64,000 nucleotides of DNA from Bombardia bombarda (Eukaryota; Ascomycota; Sordariomycetes; Sordariales; Lasiosphaeriaceae), in assembly GCA_030512295.1 (NCBI GenBank), contig JAULSR010000002.1:682001-746000 (forward strand), written 5' to 3'. Positions 46,101 through 58,010 of this stretch are shown here, in pieces (positions within the stretch are counted from its first letter, which is position 1; each line of letters starts with the position of its first letter). The translations under genes and the position numbers were made by a program. Under the pieces are notes generated by a model. It was not told the origin of the DNA and did no database searches. It saw only the letters and a list, made by a program, of their open reading frames with translations.

Positions 46101-47143
46101 CCGTTGCCTATTGCCTCGGTGTTTCTGAAAGAGGCCCCTTTGGGGACCTACTCAGATGGACAGATGCAAGTCTTAATCCCTGGGACCTGTCCAGGCGTCC
46201 GGCTTTTCAAAAGCCAGCAGATGGACACACCCCACCTCAACCTACACGAAAGGCCCATCTGATGTGTATGCAGTCCATATGTAGTTGAGTCTGATAGGTT
46301 GCATCAAATTTTGGCAAGGCAGAAGACGCATCTTCAAGCTCGCCACGTCCTGTCTTTCTACCAGTCCATGCAACGAGACGTTGCATTGATAGCAACATGC
46401 TTTGCTTGCTGCCTTGGTCTTCGTGTTTCAGTCCCCACACACTGTCTGGTTTAGTGGGCCATTGTGTCTTTCCCTACAGGTCCGGTCGTGGAGGCTGGGA
46501 GGTAGAGAGGGAGTGAAAGAGGGCGGCCACGATGTTGCGAGCGCGTGTAGGTGCGCTCGACCCCCCCCTCTTCGAAAGAGGTATAAAGAGGTAGTATTCA
46601 TTCACAGACCCGACCGGCCAGGCGCCGCCCTCGTGCATGTGACGGTATCCGCATGGCGGTCGATGTACAAGAGCCAAAAAGGCAGCTAGTAATGTGCAGC
46701 GTTACCTTTTCATGCAGCAACAATGTCGAGTGCTCCACATGTACCCCTTGCCACCGGCACCGAGGGAACACTCGCCCATGTTTTTGTATTGGGGGCCAAA
46801 ATTGTGTGTGCCGCGCGTCTGTTATCGGACGAGCGCTGCTTCTTCCTCGCTCCTACTGCTCCCACTAACAAGCGCGAGACGTATTCCTAATCGGAATCGG
46901 ATCGCATCGCTTAACGTCAGGTACATATGAAGTCGCTATGTTGGTGCGTAGGTAGGGCCGACTTGGGCATAGGTCGCTCAGAGGTACATGTTTGTATCCG
47001 TTAAAGTTCCCATGCTCGAATATCTCGTGTAGACTGATTGCTAATTGATTGCTCCCTGATGTTTATGATGCTCGTAAATCCAAAGATGATAGTACAGTGG
47101 TGCAGAGTATTGTACACATGTGATATGTTACAGATAGGGTACA
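43157..47143. other. Gene-empty intergenic region (4 kb)
   Basis: No supported gene. A leftward open frame at 43712-44191 (159 codons) is cysteine/arginine-rich without recognisable motifs. The remainder is low-information, moderately AT-rich sequence. Confidence 0.45.
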
Positions 47144-48777
47144 TTATATGACATTCGAACGCCTGATCAATCGCTTCACCATTTTCACCTGTGTTCTTGC
47201 TCTTGTTTGCCGTTGTTCCATTTGACGGAAAATGGACATGGCGGCTTTCTCTTGCCCCCCAGGGCGCGCATCTTGAGATTGAAACTCTGGGCCTGGCACA
47301 TCGTATTCTCCCGTGGCATCTGGTAGTCGGTCAAGTTCTTCTGAAGAGTCGGAAGATGAAGAAACCGGCGACAATGCTGCCTCGGACATTTCTGTCTCGG
47401 AATAGCCAGGAGGTAGGCGCGGATCTGTACTTGTCGCTAGAGACCCAATTGATCGGTCCAGCCGACTAAGTAAATGACTGATCAAGTTCACCATGACGAT
47501 GATCTGGGTAGTTGACGATGAGATAAATGCTGTCGTTGCAACTGTGCTCGGAGAGGAAGGTTGCTGCAATTCTCGGATGTAGACAGAAAATGAAGAACAC
47601 ATGTCCTCAAAAACGCCCAGCAGGCCTTGGTGGCAGGCGAAAACCATGAGGCAGGTGGAAGCATCCATGGCACTCTGGACGGCAGGAGAAGTGGCCATGG
47701 ATGGGGGAACATAGCTAAGCTCCCCCCCACTGTCGACATTCGGATGTGGGTGTAGGTAGTTTGGATGCCCTTGGTGACGGGTGAGATGCGCGCCTTTCTC
47801 AGCAGTGTACCTATCCACCAGACTGATTAGGGAGCAGGTGGCATCGAAAATCTCATTGACCGCCGGTGACGACAGTGATAAAGGCGTCCGGTTCAGAGGC
47901 GGTAAAGAAAGTGTCGCAAGATGAATACGAAGGGTCATGTCCGCCAGCTCCTCGATATAACTGCCAACCGGGTCAGGGAACATCATTGTGTACCCAGGAA
48001 CAGCATTGTCAGTTGCACAGGCTGCGTTAAGCTCTGTTAGAAATGGGGCGTTTGGAAGTGTTGCAACAGACGAAAATGACGACATTTGAGGCATGGCATT
48101 CGTGAAGCGGGCATCGCCTGGTCCAAAGGGAGACATAAGCCAGTCATCGACGGTGGCTGAGTGCTCGCGCGGCATATGGTTTTCCTGATTGCGGTGCGGA
48201 ATGATGCCAATGGGCGAAAGTTGTGGGTTCGCGTGTGAATCGACTTTGGAAAGCTCGGGCGTATAGAAATTGGTGTGGTTATTGTGATTTGAATTCATAA
48301 TGCCCAGTCCCAAATTGTTCGAATACGTGAAGGTACTTGGTGGTGGTGATGATGACAGGGACAAAGCCGGCGAGGCTGATGAGGATGCCGATGAGGCCCT
48401 TGACGTTCTGCGTGCCCGCTTGCGCGATGGAAGAGACGATACATCTCGCTGAAGCCTTGGACGACCTGAGCGTTGTTGAGCTGTGATTCTGAGTCAGAAA
48501 AGTGTACGTACGTCTCCGAAGTTTTATCACTCTGACACTTACGACTGTAGATGCAGGTTGCTTTGGCCTTCTTGCACCTTGCGCATGGAAATGCCGAGAT
48601 AGACTGCCCATTCTGACCAAGGTCGGCATCACCAGTACCTCCGGGACCGAAAACATAATCCTGCTCGTTGGTGAAGCACCGGACCTTTTGCTCGTGGCAT
48701 CGATCACACGACTGACGGCGAGGCATCGGGGGAAGTAAGGGCGTCATGGACTCGGTGTCCAGCGGTGGGACAGACAT
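47144..48777 (-). CDS. AflR-like Zn2Cys6 transcription factor
   Basis: Exons complement(48543..48777) and (47144..48480) give 523 aa. The 62-nt intron (GTAAGT..TCACAG) lies just after the zinc cluster, a typical AflR-family position. The zinc cluster uses C24, C27, C34, C65, C68 and C75 (CDRCHEQKVRC ... CARCKKAKATC), followed by IYS-PQQRSGRPRL, the AflR-type linker, then basic SRKRARR. The rest is serine/proline-rich with a C-terminal helical region (IIVMVNLISHLLSRLDRSIG) and a basic end (KMVKRLIRRSN). AflR-type factors usually control secondary-metabolite clusters, yet no biosynthetic core gene lies within 14 kb on the right or 35 kb on the left. The loop between the third and fourth cysteines is 30 residues, longer than the usual 5-12 or so. 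Confidence 0.85.
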
Positions 48778-51700
48778 GGCGATGGGCTCGATCAGTGGTA
48801 TCAGTCGATCTGTGGTGGTCCGTGGATGAAATCGAGATCTGCTGGGCGGGTGGTCCGTGGATGGCGGGGGTTATGTATCCAGCGTGGCACGATCTTGACT
48901 CTCTTCTGGGGGGCGGATTATGTCCAGTCGGCAGACAGCCTGTTGAACTTCTGCAGCGGGACCGGGATGATGCGAGGGCCACCTCACTATGCCTCCTGGC
49001 AAGGGATACACCCCTTGCACTGCAGTCATAAGTCGACGCTATTGGGCTTAGCTGACATAGCTACTGGATACCCTGACCAAGAGCACGACAGCATGGAAGT
49101 GGCGTTGCGCGTTACAGACGACCACACCCGCCCCACTTTATCCATCGTACATCAAGGACGAAAACAACAGTCGAGACTTTTCCTCTCAAGATGCGCAATC
49201 AGTGCACGCCCCAACACTGCATGTGCGCTAAATCTCGGCCAGGCACCGTTATCAGTCCCAGGCTCCTAGCATGGTGTTGGCCAACGTGCTCGGCGTTCGG
49301 TGTCGAATCGGACATAGCCAGTAACGTATTCGTACCCCTCCTCTTCTTGGAGTAACAAGTGCCCCCCTGATACTGCTAGACCAACCTGCTTTGTTGGAGA
49401 CCATCGCTGTGTAGACGCTCATTATCAGGCCAGTAGGGCAACCGGGCAGCAGGGTCTGGGCCTGGGAACTGGCACCTGGGATACAAGACAACCCCGGAAT
49501 CTTGAAAATCGGCCATCTGTACCCGCCCAGTTCTAGTTCTTGTGCCCCTGCAAGCTCCCGAATCTCGCCAGTTCAGTCCAGCCAAGGTAGGGAGGTAGGT
49601 AAAAAGTAGCGCTCCTTCAGTGGCAGGTCAAGGTAGGCAGTGTACTGGTGACGGCTATTCGCATCTTTGCATCGCATGCATGGTCCAGGCCTGCACCATT
49701 TGCACCAGTTGCTCAAGACAAGACTTTGTTCGGCAGGGCAGCGGAGCAGCAAAGCACACACCCACTTGGAAGCGACATCGTTCGCTCTGCAACAGCCAAT
49801 CGCAGTCTTCGGCCCCCACGAGTCTGAGTGCTTTCAACCGGAGGTGCCAGCGTCGCAGAGCATCTTAGGCGACAATTAATTGCCATAAATGTCGTGAACT
49901 CCGATGCTGGTCGGTCTGTCACATAGGTCGGATTGAGCGGCGGATTGCCAACGTGTCATGTCGTCAAATGCACGTCGTTTTCGAGGTCTTGAAAGAGGGA
50001 GAAAGGCACCGTGTTATTGCCATTTTGGCGTGTGGTCCCTTGGCTTGGCGACAACCCGCTCTGGAACTGACGCTCGGATCGACTGACGGGTCGCGCCGCT
50101 GGGGTGGGGAGGAGTGGCAGGCAGGGGGGTGGGGTTGTCAGCTACGCTAACCAGGAGCATGTGGGCTGAGTAAAAAGCTGCCTTCTCGTAACCGGAGGCC
50201 AATAAGGCATCGAGAATGGCATTTAAGGCGAGAAAGGGCGTGGTAGGAATTTTTAGGTAGGTACGTACCAAAGTGCGTTCTTGTGTGCCAGATGAGAAAC
50301 TTCAATTGTCGGTGCCTGGCTGAGGACTGATAGCGCGCCCGCCCCGCCGTCATCGTTAGCAAGATCCGTCATCTTCTCTGCTGTCGGGTTCCTGCAGCCC
50401 CGGATTCCTTGATGCCTACGGGCTCGAGCACGGGCTCAACCTAATTGGAATTCGGCCATCTCTTTGTGCACATCGTGCCTTTCCGCGTATCCCACACGAT
50501 TGCAGCTATCCCCCACGATTGCATCCAGGTCCTCTCTTTTCAATAGTTCCGAAAAGAGCCGATCTCTCCAAGCATAAATATCCTTCATTGTTGGATGCTT
50601 CAACTATTGTCTTCCTTTTGTTCCTTCCATCGTTCCATTATTCCCTAAGGCCCATTCTTTGCCTCTGCATCCTTCCTCGCATGTGTCTCAACAGTGGTGG
50701 AGTGGGGATAGGAATACCCAGTGGCCCGATCCACGTTTCCTATTCAGTAGCGGATTTTGGCCGTTAAACCAACCACATCAAACTCCAGCTAACGTTTTTG
50801 GCAATTGGGAGTGTCCATATCTGGTGATTACGTGGGGAACTAGCGAACGGTGCCGCTTGGGTCACCACTGTTCCACAAAGCACGACAGCCCTACGAGGAG
50901 CATGGAAAACATCAATAGTAGCCAAGTCTCGACTTCTACAAGTGTGCCCCGTGCTTATTACGCCACTCATGGCTTGAAATCCTCCTCCGCCGACCACAGA
51001 CTGAGACACACACCTTTCTCACTCTAATTTGATGTGTCGTGAGCGGACGCTCGGAGATTCAGGATTTCGCCATTCAAGATGCGGGGTTGTCATTTCCACG
51101 CCGCAGCCGTAAAAGGACTGACTCAGGTTCTGAGCCAATAATAGCATGGGTAGGTACCTATGAAAGAGGGCCCTACCTTAGTTTGCTATTTCCTGTCCTG
51201 GGCCATGTCTCTTCTCCGACCCCGCTGCCCAAATGCTACCAGTCTTGATAAGTCTTGATGGCAGCGCTCGAGCCATACCTTATGTGACCACGACGGTGAT
51301 CCGGGCTTTTGGAGGCTGAAGTAAAAAGAGGAAACATCTAAAATTGGCTGCATTCCCGTTTCATCTTTACAGACACTACTAAGAATTCGTCGCACTTACA
51401 CAAATATGCCTATGGATGCAAGATGCCCAAAAGTCCGTGTCACCCAGATTCTAAACTCCACTTCGCTCCTTCCCGTCCGCCCGCCCGTCCGTCCGTGAGC
51501 TACGTTTCTTAGCCAGGAACTTGAGGTCGGGTATGTTCAAAAAGAATCCGAGCATCGCGTCAATCAGTGGTTCGGTATACATCCCAATCTGGACATAACC
51601 CTAAACCGCTAGCCGCCAATTACTATTAAAGGCCGCCTCCATAGCTCGCTCCGCTCAAGTTCGGAAACAAGATGCACTCGGACTTAAAATCGTGCTAAAA

Positions 51701-51810
51701 TAGGCGCCTGGATGGCTACTAATAACGGAAAGGAATACCGCGGAGTGCGAGCAAACACCCATGCTAGGTTTAATTTAACATCGTCGCGCACCAATCAGCA
51801 ATTCGCCTAA
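48778..51810. other. Gene-empty intergenic region (3 kb)
   Basis: Upstream of the AflR-like gene. Open frames are short and without motifs. Nothing was recognised beyond its presumed promoter. Confidence 0.45.
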
Positions 51811-52118
51811 AGAAACAAGAAAACAAAAAGGATGGGAAACTGGCCGAGGCCAGAGAAAACCCATCTGCGGAATCACCCACACTGGAATCACCCGGCTTTT
51901 AACCAACAGCGTAACAAGGGACTTTGTAGCATGTTATAGTTAATCCAATTCAGGAGCGCAAACCAATCAGGACAAGATCGGGGATTAGCCGGGTGAGTTT
52001 CCACTTGCGGAATGCAGGCCTGGTATGGGAATGGAACCTATAAACTCCATCGCACAACTAACTGCTAACTAAACCTATGGGACTAGCGAAAGCGCCTGAC
52101 CGCTCGACTACAAGCTGT
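51811..52118 (-). mobile_element. SINE-like tRNA-derived retroelement, copy C
   Basis: Read leftward: an A-box-like TAGTCGAGCGGTCAGGCGC head, a degenerate B-box GGTTCCATTCCCAT, a body block (CGCAAGTGGAAAC; GCGCTCCTGAATTGG) matching copy B (CGCAAAGTGGAAAA; GAGCTCCTGAGTTGG), then the tail GGGTGATTCCAGTGTGGGTG, GATGGGTTTTCTCTGG, CCTCGGCCAGTTTCCCAT and an A/T-rich end. Overall it is more diverged in the promoter boxes than copies A and B. Confidence 0.72.
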
Positions 52119-52420
52119 GTTCGCTCAGTCCGACGCTCCCGATTACCAAGTCACAGGATTGTTCGTTACAAGCCCAGGATTGGAGCATTCTCCCCCGTTA
52201 CGCACGGGCACCTCTCCAAGTACACACTACGAATCTCTGCAGCATTTCTTTGAAGGTAAACGAATGACTGATTTTGACCAAACTAAGACGAAGTCCGCCA
52301 TCAACGTCGACTCCGTCCAAGGCGAGCAAAAGAGTGACCAGGGTGCTCAACTAAGTTGAGAAATGGGGAGCCGAGCCCCTTAACAACATTGAAAGTGTCC
52401 GACATCAGAAGTTAAGCTGG

Positions 52421-53241
52421 CTAGACCAGCTCCCACGCCTCACCGTCTGCGGTCTTGAAGATGGATGCAGAGTCGACCGTTCCTGTGGCAATCTCTCCAA
52501 TCTCAAACGCGCCATGCTGGTTGACGATGTCTCCAAACTTGAAGTCGGTTCCCTTCTTCTTGATCTCGAGTTCGCCATCCGACTGGACAAACACTGCCGA
52601 GTTACTATTGCAGGAGCATGCCTCAAAGGCGATGGTGATCTTGATGGAGTCCGAGTTGATCATGACGTTGTTGCTCTTCTTGTTGTCGTTGTCGGCGTAG
52701 CTGATGCGGAACTTGGTGCGATGGGACTTGGAGGCCGTGACAACTGACGAGCTCGGGTCGACGTACCAAAAGGTATCGGGGCTGATCTTGGAGCGGATGA
52801 AGTAGCTTTTGGGCAAGAGAGATTGAGGTTAGTTTGGTGTGACATCAAGGTAAATACCTACTACTTTGGCAGATGGGAGGATCTGGACGCTTACGTGGTT
52901 CCACTAATGTGGTCCGTGATGTCGATAAGGGGAATGATGCTCAATGCGCCAGAGAAAGGAGTGAAGAAGACTCTGTCGTAGAAGCTCTGGGCCTTGTTTG
53001 CGTTGGATATGGTCGTTGCGATGTTGATCTTGCTGTAGTCATAATTGTACAGCTGCGGAGTGACTCTTGTGATATTGACATAGTTGGAGTCAGTCTTGGC
53101 AATGTCGGTGATGGCTCTCCACCACTCGTCCGCTACTGCTCTGTTGGCAAACGTGATGACATAGTTGCCGCTGCCGAGTTGATACGACGAGGCGTTGGTT
53201 GGAATGACCACCGAGATGGCGTAGGCGTAGAACAGAGACAT
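52421..53241 (-). CDS. Two-segment protein of unknown function
   Basis: Exons complement(52895..53241) and (52421..52805) give 243 aa. The 89-nt intron (GTAAGC..AAAAG) joins HISGT-T to YFIRSKISPDTFWYV. No signal peptide. The first ~115 residues (YQLGSGNYVITFANRAVADE, WWRAITDI, VFFTPFSGALSIIPLIDITD) and the second ~125 residues (FWYVDPSSSVVTASKSHRTK-like text, VFVQSDGELEIKKKGTDF, GAFEIGEIATGTV) look like separate beta-rich domains; the second resembles a small beta-trefoil in rhythm. I do not recognise either family. A lectin-like or actinoporin-like fold is speculation. The next gene to the right is another small beta-rich protein. Confidence 0.65.
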
Positions 53242-55717
53242 GGTGCTGCGAGAGGGGACTTGACGAGGTCGGTCCGGTATGTGGTCTGAAGCGAGAAGTT
53301 CAGGGCTTGCGGAAAGTTGTCTGTTGATTAAGAGGATAGAAACCACTTTGGGGTGAGAGAGGTGAGTTCTTTATGGTAGGCGCACTTGGAGACTTAAGAT
53401 ACGGGGCAGGGGTATGCGATAGTTCCTTGCTGGTATTGGATGCCTCGTGTTCTTGATTGCTGGGTTGATTCGCGATATTTCTGTTCATGATGTGTGCCCA
53501 ACATAGAATGTGTCACAGAATCAGCCCATCACACACGCAAATAGAGCCTATCTAGGCCATTGCATTCGAATGGCGTCTTAAATACGACCATTGGGCAGCC
53601 TATGAAGCTCAAAAATTGGTGGTTCGACGCCAAGATGCATCGGACTTGCGGAAAACCTGTTGTCGTTTGACGCGTGGTCCGGTCGAGGCAGGCTCGTGAG
53701 GGGATCATCGTTATTGCAAGAGTTACACATGCATGATTCGGCAAGTTGAGAGGGTAAAGATTGCGGGTCGAAAGGCAAAAGAGTAACGGTGAGATCACGG
53801 CCTCAGCTGAAAAGCTCAAAGAAGAAACCGAAACTGGTAAGCTATCTCAAAAGGGTGAGAGAAGCGAAAATGTGGCTTGCGGAATGATGTGTTCCCCGCA
53901 ATGAGGGTAGTAACAAGGCTCTATGGTGCCCTTGGATGGATAGGATGTAAGGTAGCGGGATGGTGAGTATTGAAATTTGGTCTACTTTGATTGGTTTCCG
54001 CTTTTTAGAATCTGACCGAAACCACGAGGCAGCCAACGGAACGGCATTTAACGTGACCGCGCGCCAATGACGGGAGCATGGCAGATCTTGCCGTTCTATT
54101 GTTCCCGCTCCTCTGACGCCCCTTCCTGTGAATTTAGTAACGAGTTCAAATTCTACCTCCTCCATCTTGACAGCCTCTTCTGACACCTTTAAACCCTGCG
54201 CAGCAGCACAGCCATTTTGCACACAGCCCTTCGTAATCCCGGCCAATGAGTTGATGATGCAAGAAAGGTTTTCAGCTCAATCACTTGGAGAATAAGCCGC
54301 CGCAATCTTGATCTGGGGCCTCATTAGGCAACCATTGGAAGCTGGCAGCACCTTGAAAAGCAAATTTTTAGTGACTGCCAGACCAGTATTTCTACAATAT
54401 TAGATAACAGGAACATGGGCTAGACGCTATCGACCATGAGGTAGGTAGCTTCATATTGAGAAGTGGGTAAGTTGTTTAACTTGTTTCTGTTCTGACTACT
54501 TACCATCATTGCAACATACAGATAGGTAATTGGTACCTAGGTAGGTCGGTATATTTGGTACCCGAATGCCTGCAAACTTACCAAAACGATCATTATTGGC
54601 ATAGTTTACCGGGAGATGTCCATATTTCTCTAACCCGCCTGTTTGGTATGGACATGAAAGGCAGTACTTCGTCAGAGAACGCAACATTTCCGGTTCACCT
54701 ACCTAGTCTAGTAAATTGACGTTCTGGCAAGTCTAAACCAAGACCACACCAAAGATCCATCCACGCAGCAGACCCCCCTGTCTTGTTCTCGGTGCTATAT
54801 GCTGCCATTTGCTTGCAGACTACACACAGTTCACCATGGATCACCCGGACACCGGGTATCCGAACAAATCTTTAAGATATTTTGTCTTCTGATCGACAGA
54901 ATGGCAAAAGAGGTGGTTGACACCCTCTTGTTCAGTTTGTATAGGTACTCTTGAGTCGGACCGAGCCTGTGGGCATGCGGCTTCCATGACGCTGTGTAAG
55001 TGCCTGTTACTCACTATAATGGTATTACAAAGCCACAATACCAGGCTATTGCAGCTTCGTGATGGATCAGCACCCTGCTGAAGGCCAAGATATGCAGCCA
55101 TGTCCTTGCGGCAGGATCAAAGAGGACGCTCCCAATCATGAATCGATGGAAGTGATGGATCCACGGACTTTGCTACCAGATACGGCTACGTTGCTTTTGT
55201 CACATTGCATCTCGGACAGAAGGTCATAGATAATGGCAGCATGCACCTACTAGTAGATATCTAGCACATGCCTGACTATCAATACTTGAGATTGGTCAAG
55301 GATTAAACGACCTTTTGTCACCTTACAGCTTGTCCATGTATTTAAACACCCATATTAGTATTTGCTCCAACGGATGGTATATATTACTAAATACCTGATG
55401 CCTTAGTCTTACATCGTACTTAGTACATTTCCCCTCCATAGACAACGGGTACCAAATGGTACTTACACCATGGTAGTCATAATGAAGGAGCAGGTTTCTC
55501 TTACTTGTTTTGGTCTCGGAGATCCGGAAATTCTCAAGCAGCAACTCCTCTCCCAAGTTACAATGCAGCTCCCGTGTAGATCAGTGCGATAGTGATGCCA
55601 TAGTTTCTAGCCCTGCCACTGGCTGGTGAACGCTATCCTATCATGATTTCTTTAGAATGTCTCGTAGTACCTGAATCTGGACAATCAAAGAGTGTTGCTT
55701 GACAGGACAAATCCAAG
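53242..55717. other. Gene-empty intergenic region
   Basis: About 2.5 kb between two divergent small-protein genes. It contains a TACCTAGGTAGGT motif near 54534. No supported gene. Confidence 0.45.
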
Positions 55718-55725
55718 TATAAATA
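55718..55725 (+). promoter_or_regulatory. Probable TATA box
   Basis: TATAAATA lies 149 bp upstream of the lectin-like gene's ATG, followed by a C/A-rich leader typical of highly expressed fungal genes. Confidence 0.45.
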
Positions 55726-55873
55726 TCAGTACCTCTGCTCCTGCAACACCACATCTTTTACTCAAACCACAACAACTCCAGCTGCGCGACAAAAGCCATC
55801 GAAATCAATTCCCTTACGCAAACACCAGCACTTAAGCTCTCCTTATTATAGGACCGTTCAACAAGTTGACACT

Positions 55874-56586
55874 ATGGCTACTTACCCACCCACGGCAAGA
55901 ACTCCTTTCCCATTTTCTTCAAAACCCTTTCTTTTGTAGTCTTTGTCCATTGTTGTTTCATTTCTTCAGCTAATCAATAACACCCTAAAGACCCCCATCT
56001 CAAAGTCCGGCCTCAGAGCGGATGTCAAAGGCGAAGTCGGTGCCTACTCGACCAAGAAATTCATGACGTCTGTCCAGCTCTCCAGCGGTGTCACCTACGT
56101 TTTCTTCTGGAACGACGACAAGGGGAGCAACTTCATCTCCTACCTCTTCGGACCTACTGACACGGCTACCTACCCGCCCTACCGCATCATGGTGGACGGC
56201 AGCCCAATCAAGAACTCGGATTCATACCCTCTTGCGGCTGCAGAGGCAGACAACCAGGTACGTTACCCTGACCCAAATACACCGAAATCACTCCCACCTA
56301 CAAACAAGAGGCATGAACGATGCATGCTAATTTGACGCACATGACTGAACAGATCCATCTATTCTATATTGATGACTCCTTCATTATCAACGAGCTGATC
56401 TTGAACGTACCGACCAAGACCTGGAAGAAGGGCAAAATTGCCACCAACCAGTACAAGACTCGGGACAGCTCAGCAATCAGCGCCACTGGAAGCCCTGTCC
56501 TCAAGGTCAACTACATTCGCGCTTCGGATTCTCAGATCTCGGAGGCCTATTACACCTGTGAGAGCTGGTCTACCCAGGCCCTGTGA
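55874..56586 (+). CDS. Small fungal fucose-lectin-like protein
   Basis: Exons 55874..55894, 55970..56257 and 56353..56586 give 180 aa. The first exon encodes only MATYPPT and requires a GC..AG intron (GCAAGA..TTCAG, 75 nt); no ATG lies in frame in exon 2 before the conserved part. Intron 2 is GTACGT..AACAG. The protein has repeated beta-strand rhythm: VQLSSGVTYVFFWND, YRIMVDGSPI, IHLFYIDDSFIINELIL followed by W-KKGKI, and SPVLKVNYIRASDSQISEAY. The pattern (I-x-x-F-Y-x-D ... E-L-x-x ... W-x-x-G) recalls blades of Aleuria-type fucose-binding lectins (PF07938). At 180 aa it is shorter than the usual ~310 aa six-blade proteins. No signal peptide, as in many such lectins. Lectin activity is inference. 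Confidence 0.65.
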
Positions 56587-57251
56587 TGTGTCTCAGGCCG
56601 ATATGCGGAGTGACTGCAGCAAGCTTCCTTTTCGAATGTTTCCTCGTTGCGGAAATGTTTCCATTCGCTTACTATACGCCCATGCCCCTTTGATATTTTG
56701 GTTTTCTCTACCCAGATTCTTTTCCATATCACTCGCTGATCACCTTCTTCCATGATTTTGATGATTTTGAAGTTTGAGAGCTTCACGATGGATTGTTTCT
56801 CTTATTTGAGCACCTAGCTCGGGAACTACCTGCCCAGGCATAGAGCCCATACTATCTACACGCTCCTTTATACATAGTGAACAAAATTCCAGTACTACAC
56901 ATTAGCTGAATCATATTCCCACCGAGCGGCACATATTGCGGGTAGTGACATGTGGATAAAAGCTAGAGGCAATGCTGGAAGGAAACCAGAATAAACAACC
57001 GATACCAACCAGATAACTCCAAGCTCCTAGCTCACAGCCAAAGGATCCAGCCGCCAAAGTGAAAAAGCCCCAGCCCCAAAGTCATAAAACTCCAAGCACT
57101 CCCTGCCAGGTATCCCAGCCGCCGGCTGACCAAACCCCCAGCATAGGCCAGATAGACCCAAGCACACTCCCCAGAAGTTATACAAATAGGGATACAATGT
57201 TAAAAAAACCTCCACCGCGGACCCCGAACGTGCCATATCACAGCGATGCCG
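56587..57251. other. Intergenic region
   Basis: 3' flank of the lectin-like gene and of the family fragment. The part at 57050-57110 read leftward is G/T-rich (CTTTGGGGCTGGGGCTTTT), like 3' flanks of other family copies. Confidence 0.4.
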
Positions 57252-57470
57252 TTAGCTACGGCTGCTTGGGCTCTTGCGGCGCGTTTGGCTTCCTTGACAC
57301 GATTCACGATTCTTCTCGTCTCGGGCGGCCCGGGCACCATATAGACTATGGGCGAGTTCTATGTCTTCGTCGACCACGTCCAATGCAAGAAGGATGATCT
57401 CGTCTTTATTTATTTTTCGTATACCAAAATGTACAATCCCTCTCATTTTGCGGCCATACATCATTTCCAT
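57252..57470 (-). pseudogene. Family fragment (C-terminal segment only)
   Basis: About 70 codons. The segment KINKDEIILLALDVVDEDIE, LAHSLYGARAARDEKNRES matches the second shared segment of the 38554 gene (LKNEYITLEFPVDENDVEEA, HHLFGVRPAHVAKES). The conserved core and the GKRK tail are absent upstream and downstream in all frames I checked, so this is a relic. Confidence 0.5.
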
Positions 57471-58010
57471 AAATGTATAGAAGAAGTATTCCCTTTCAAC
57501 TTGAAGCTTGCACGCGTCTTTTGGCCAAATGAATGGGACATGCTGCGTAGTGCGGTGTTCTATTATTACCGTAAATTAACGCATTCCTGTCGTCTGAGCC
57601 TGCAGCTTGCTAACCTGGCACTTGCTATTGCTCTCTGGAACCCAAGTCTCCACCACCGTAGTCACCGGAGGGCGTGGCGGTATGAGGTATAAGATCAGAT
57701 GAAGTTGCGGTCTGGCAGGCAAGAAAGCAAGCAAGCAAGCAAGCAGGTAAAATTGCCCCTCCACAAGCTCTGCACCCCTACTTCACCTGCTCTAAAATCA
57801 TCTATGCACTTTTCATTCACATACTGCACTGGATGCGCACTAATCTTCCTCTTGTATCTGCAAACCCTATAAAATCTGCACTGCTGAACTCGAGTCTTCC
57901 CCCCCCCGACTACTCAGCAATTCGCCATCTGCGACTCTGACCTCGAGTCTGGCCCCCATTTCTTCCGCAAACCACCCTCTATCGCTGTCATACCGCCCCC
58001 AACGGAAAAT
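57471..58010. other. Intergenic region
   Basis: 540 bp between the relic and the next family member, including a short GCAA tandem near 57725 and an 8-C run at 57900-57907 about 100 bp before the ATG. No gene was recognised. Confidence 0.4.

Noticed and set aside
53842..54246. 134-codon leftward open frame
   Set aside because: No ATG start, no family features, and a mixed composition; likely chance.
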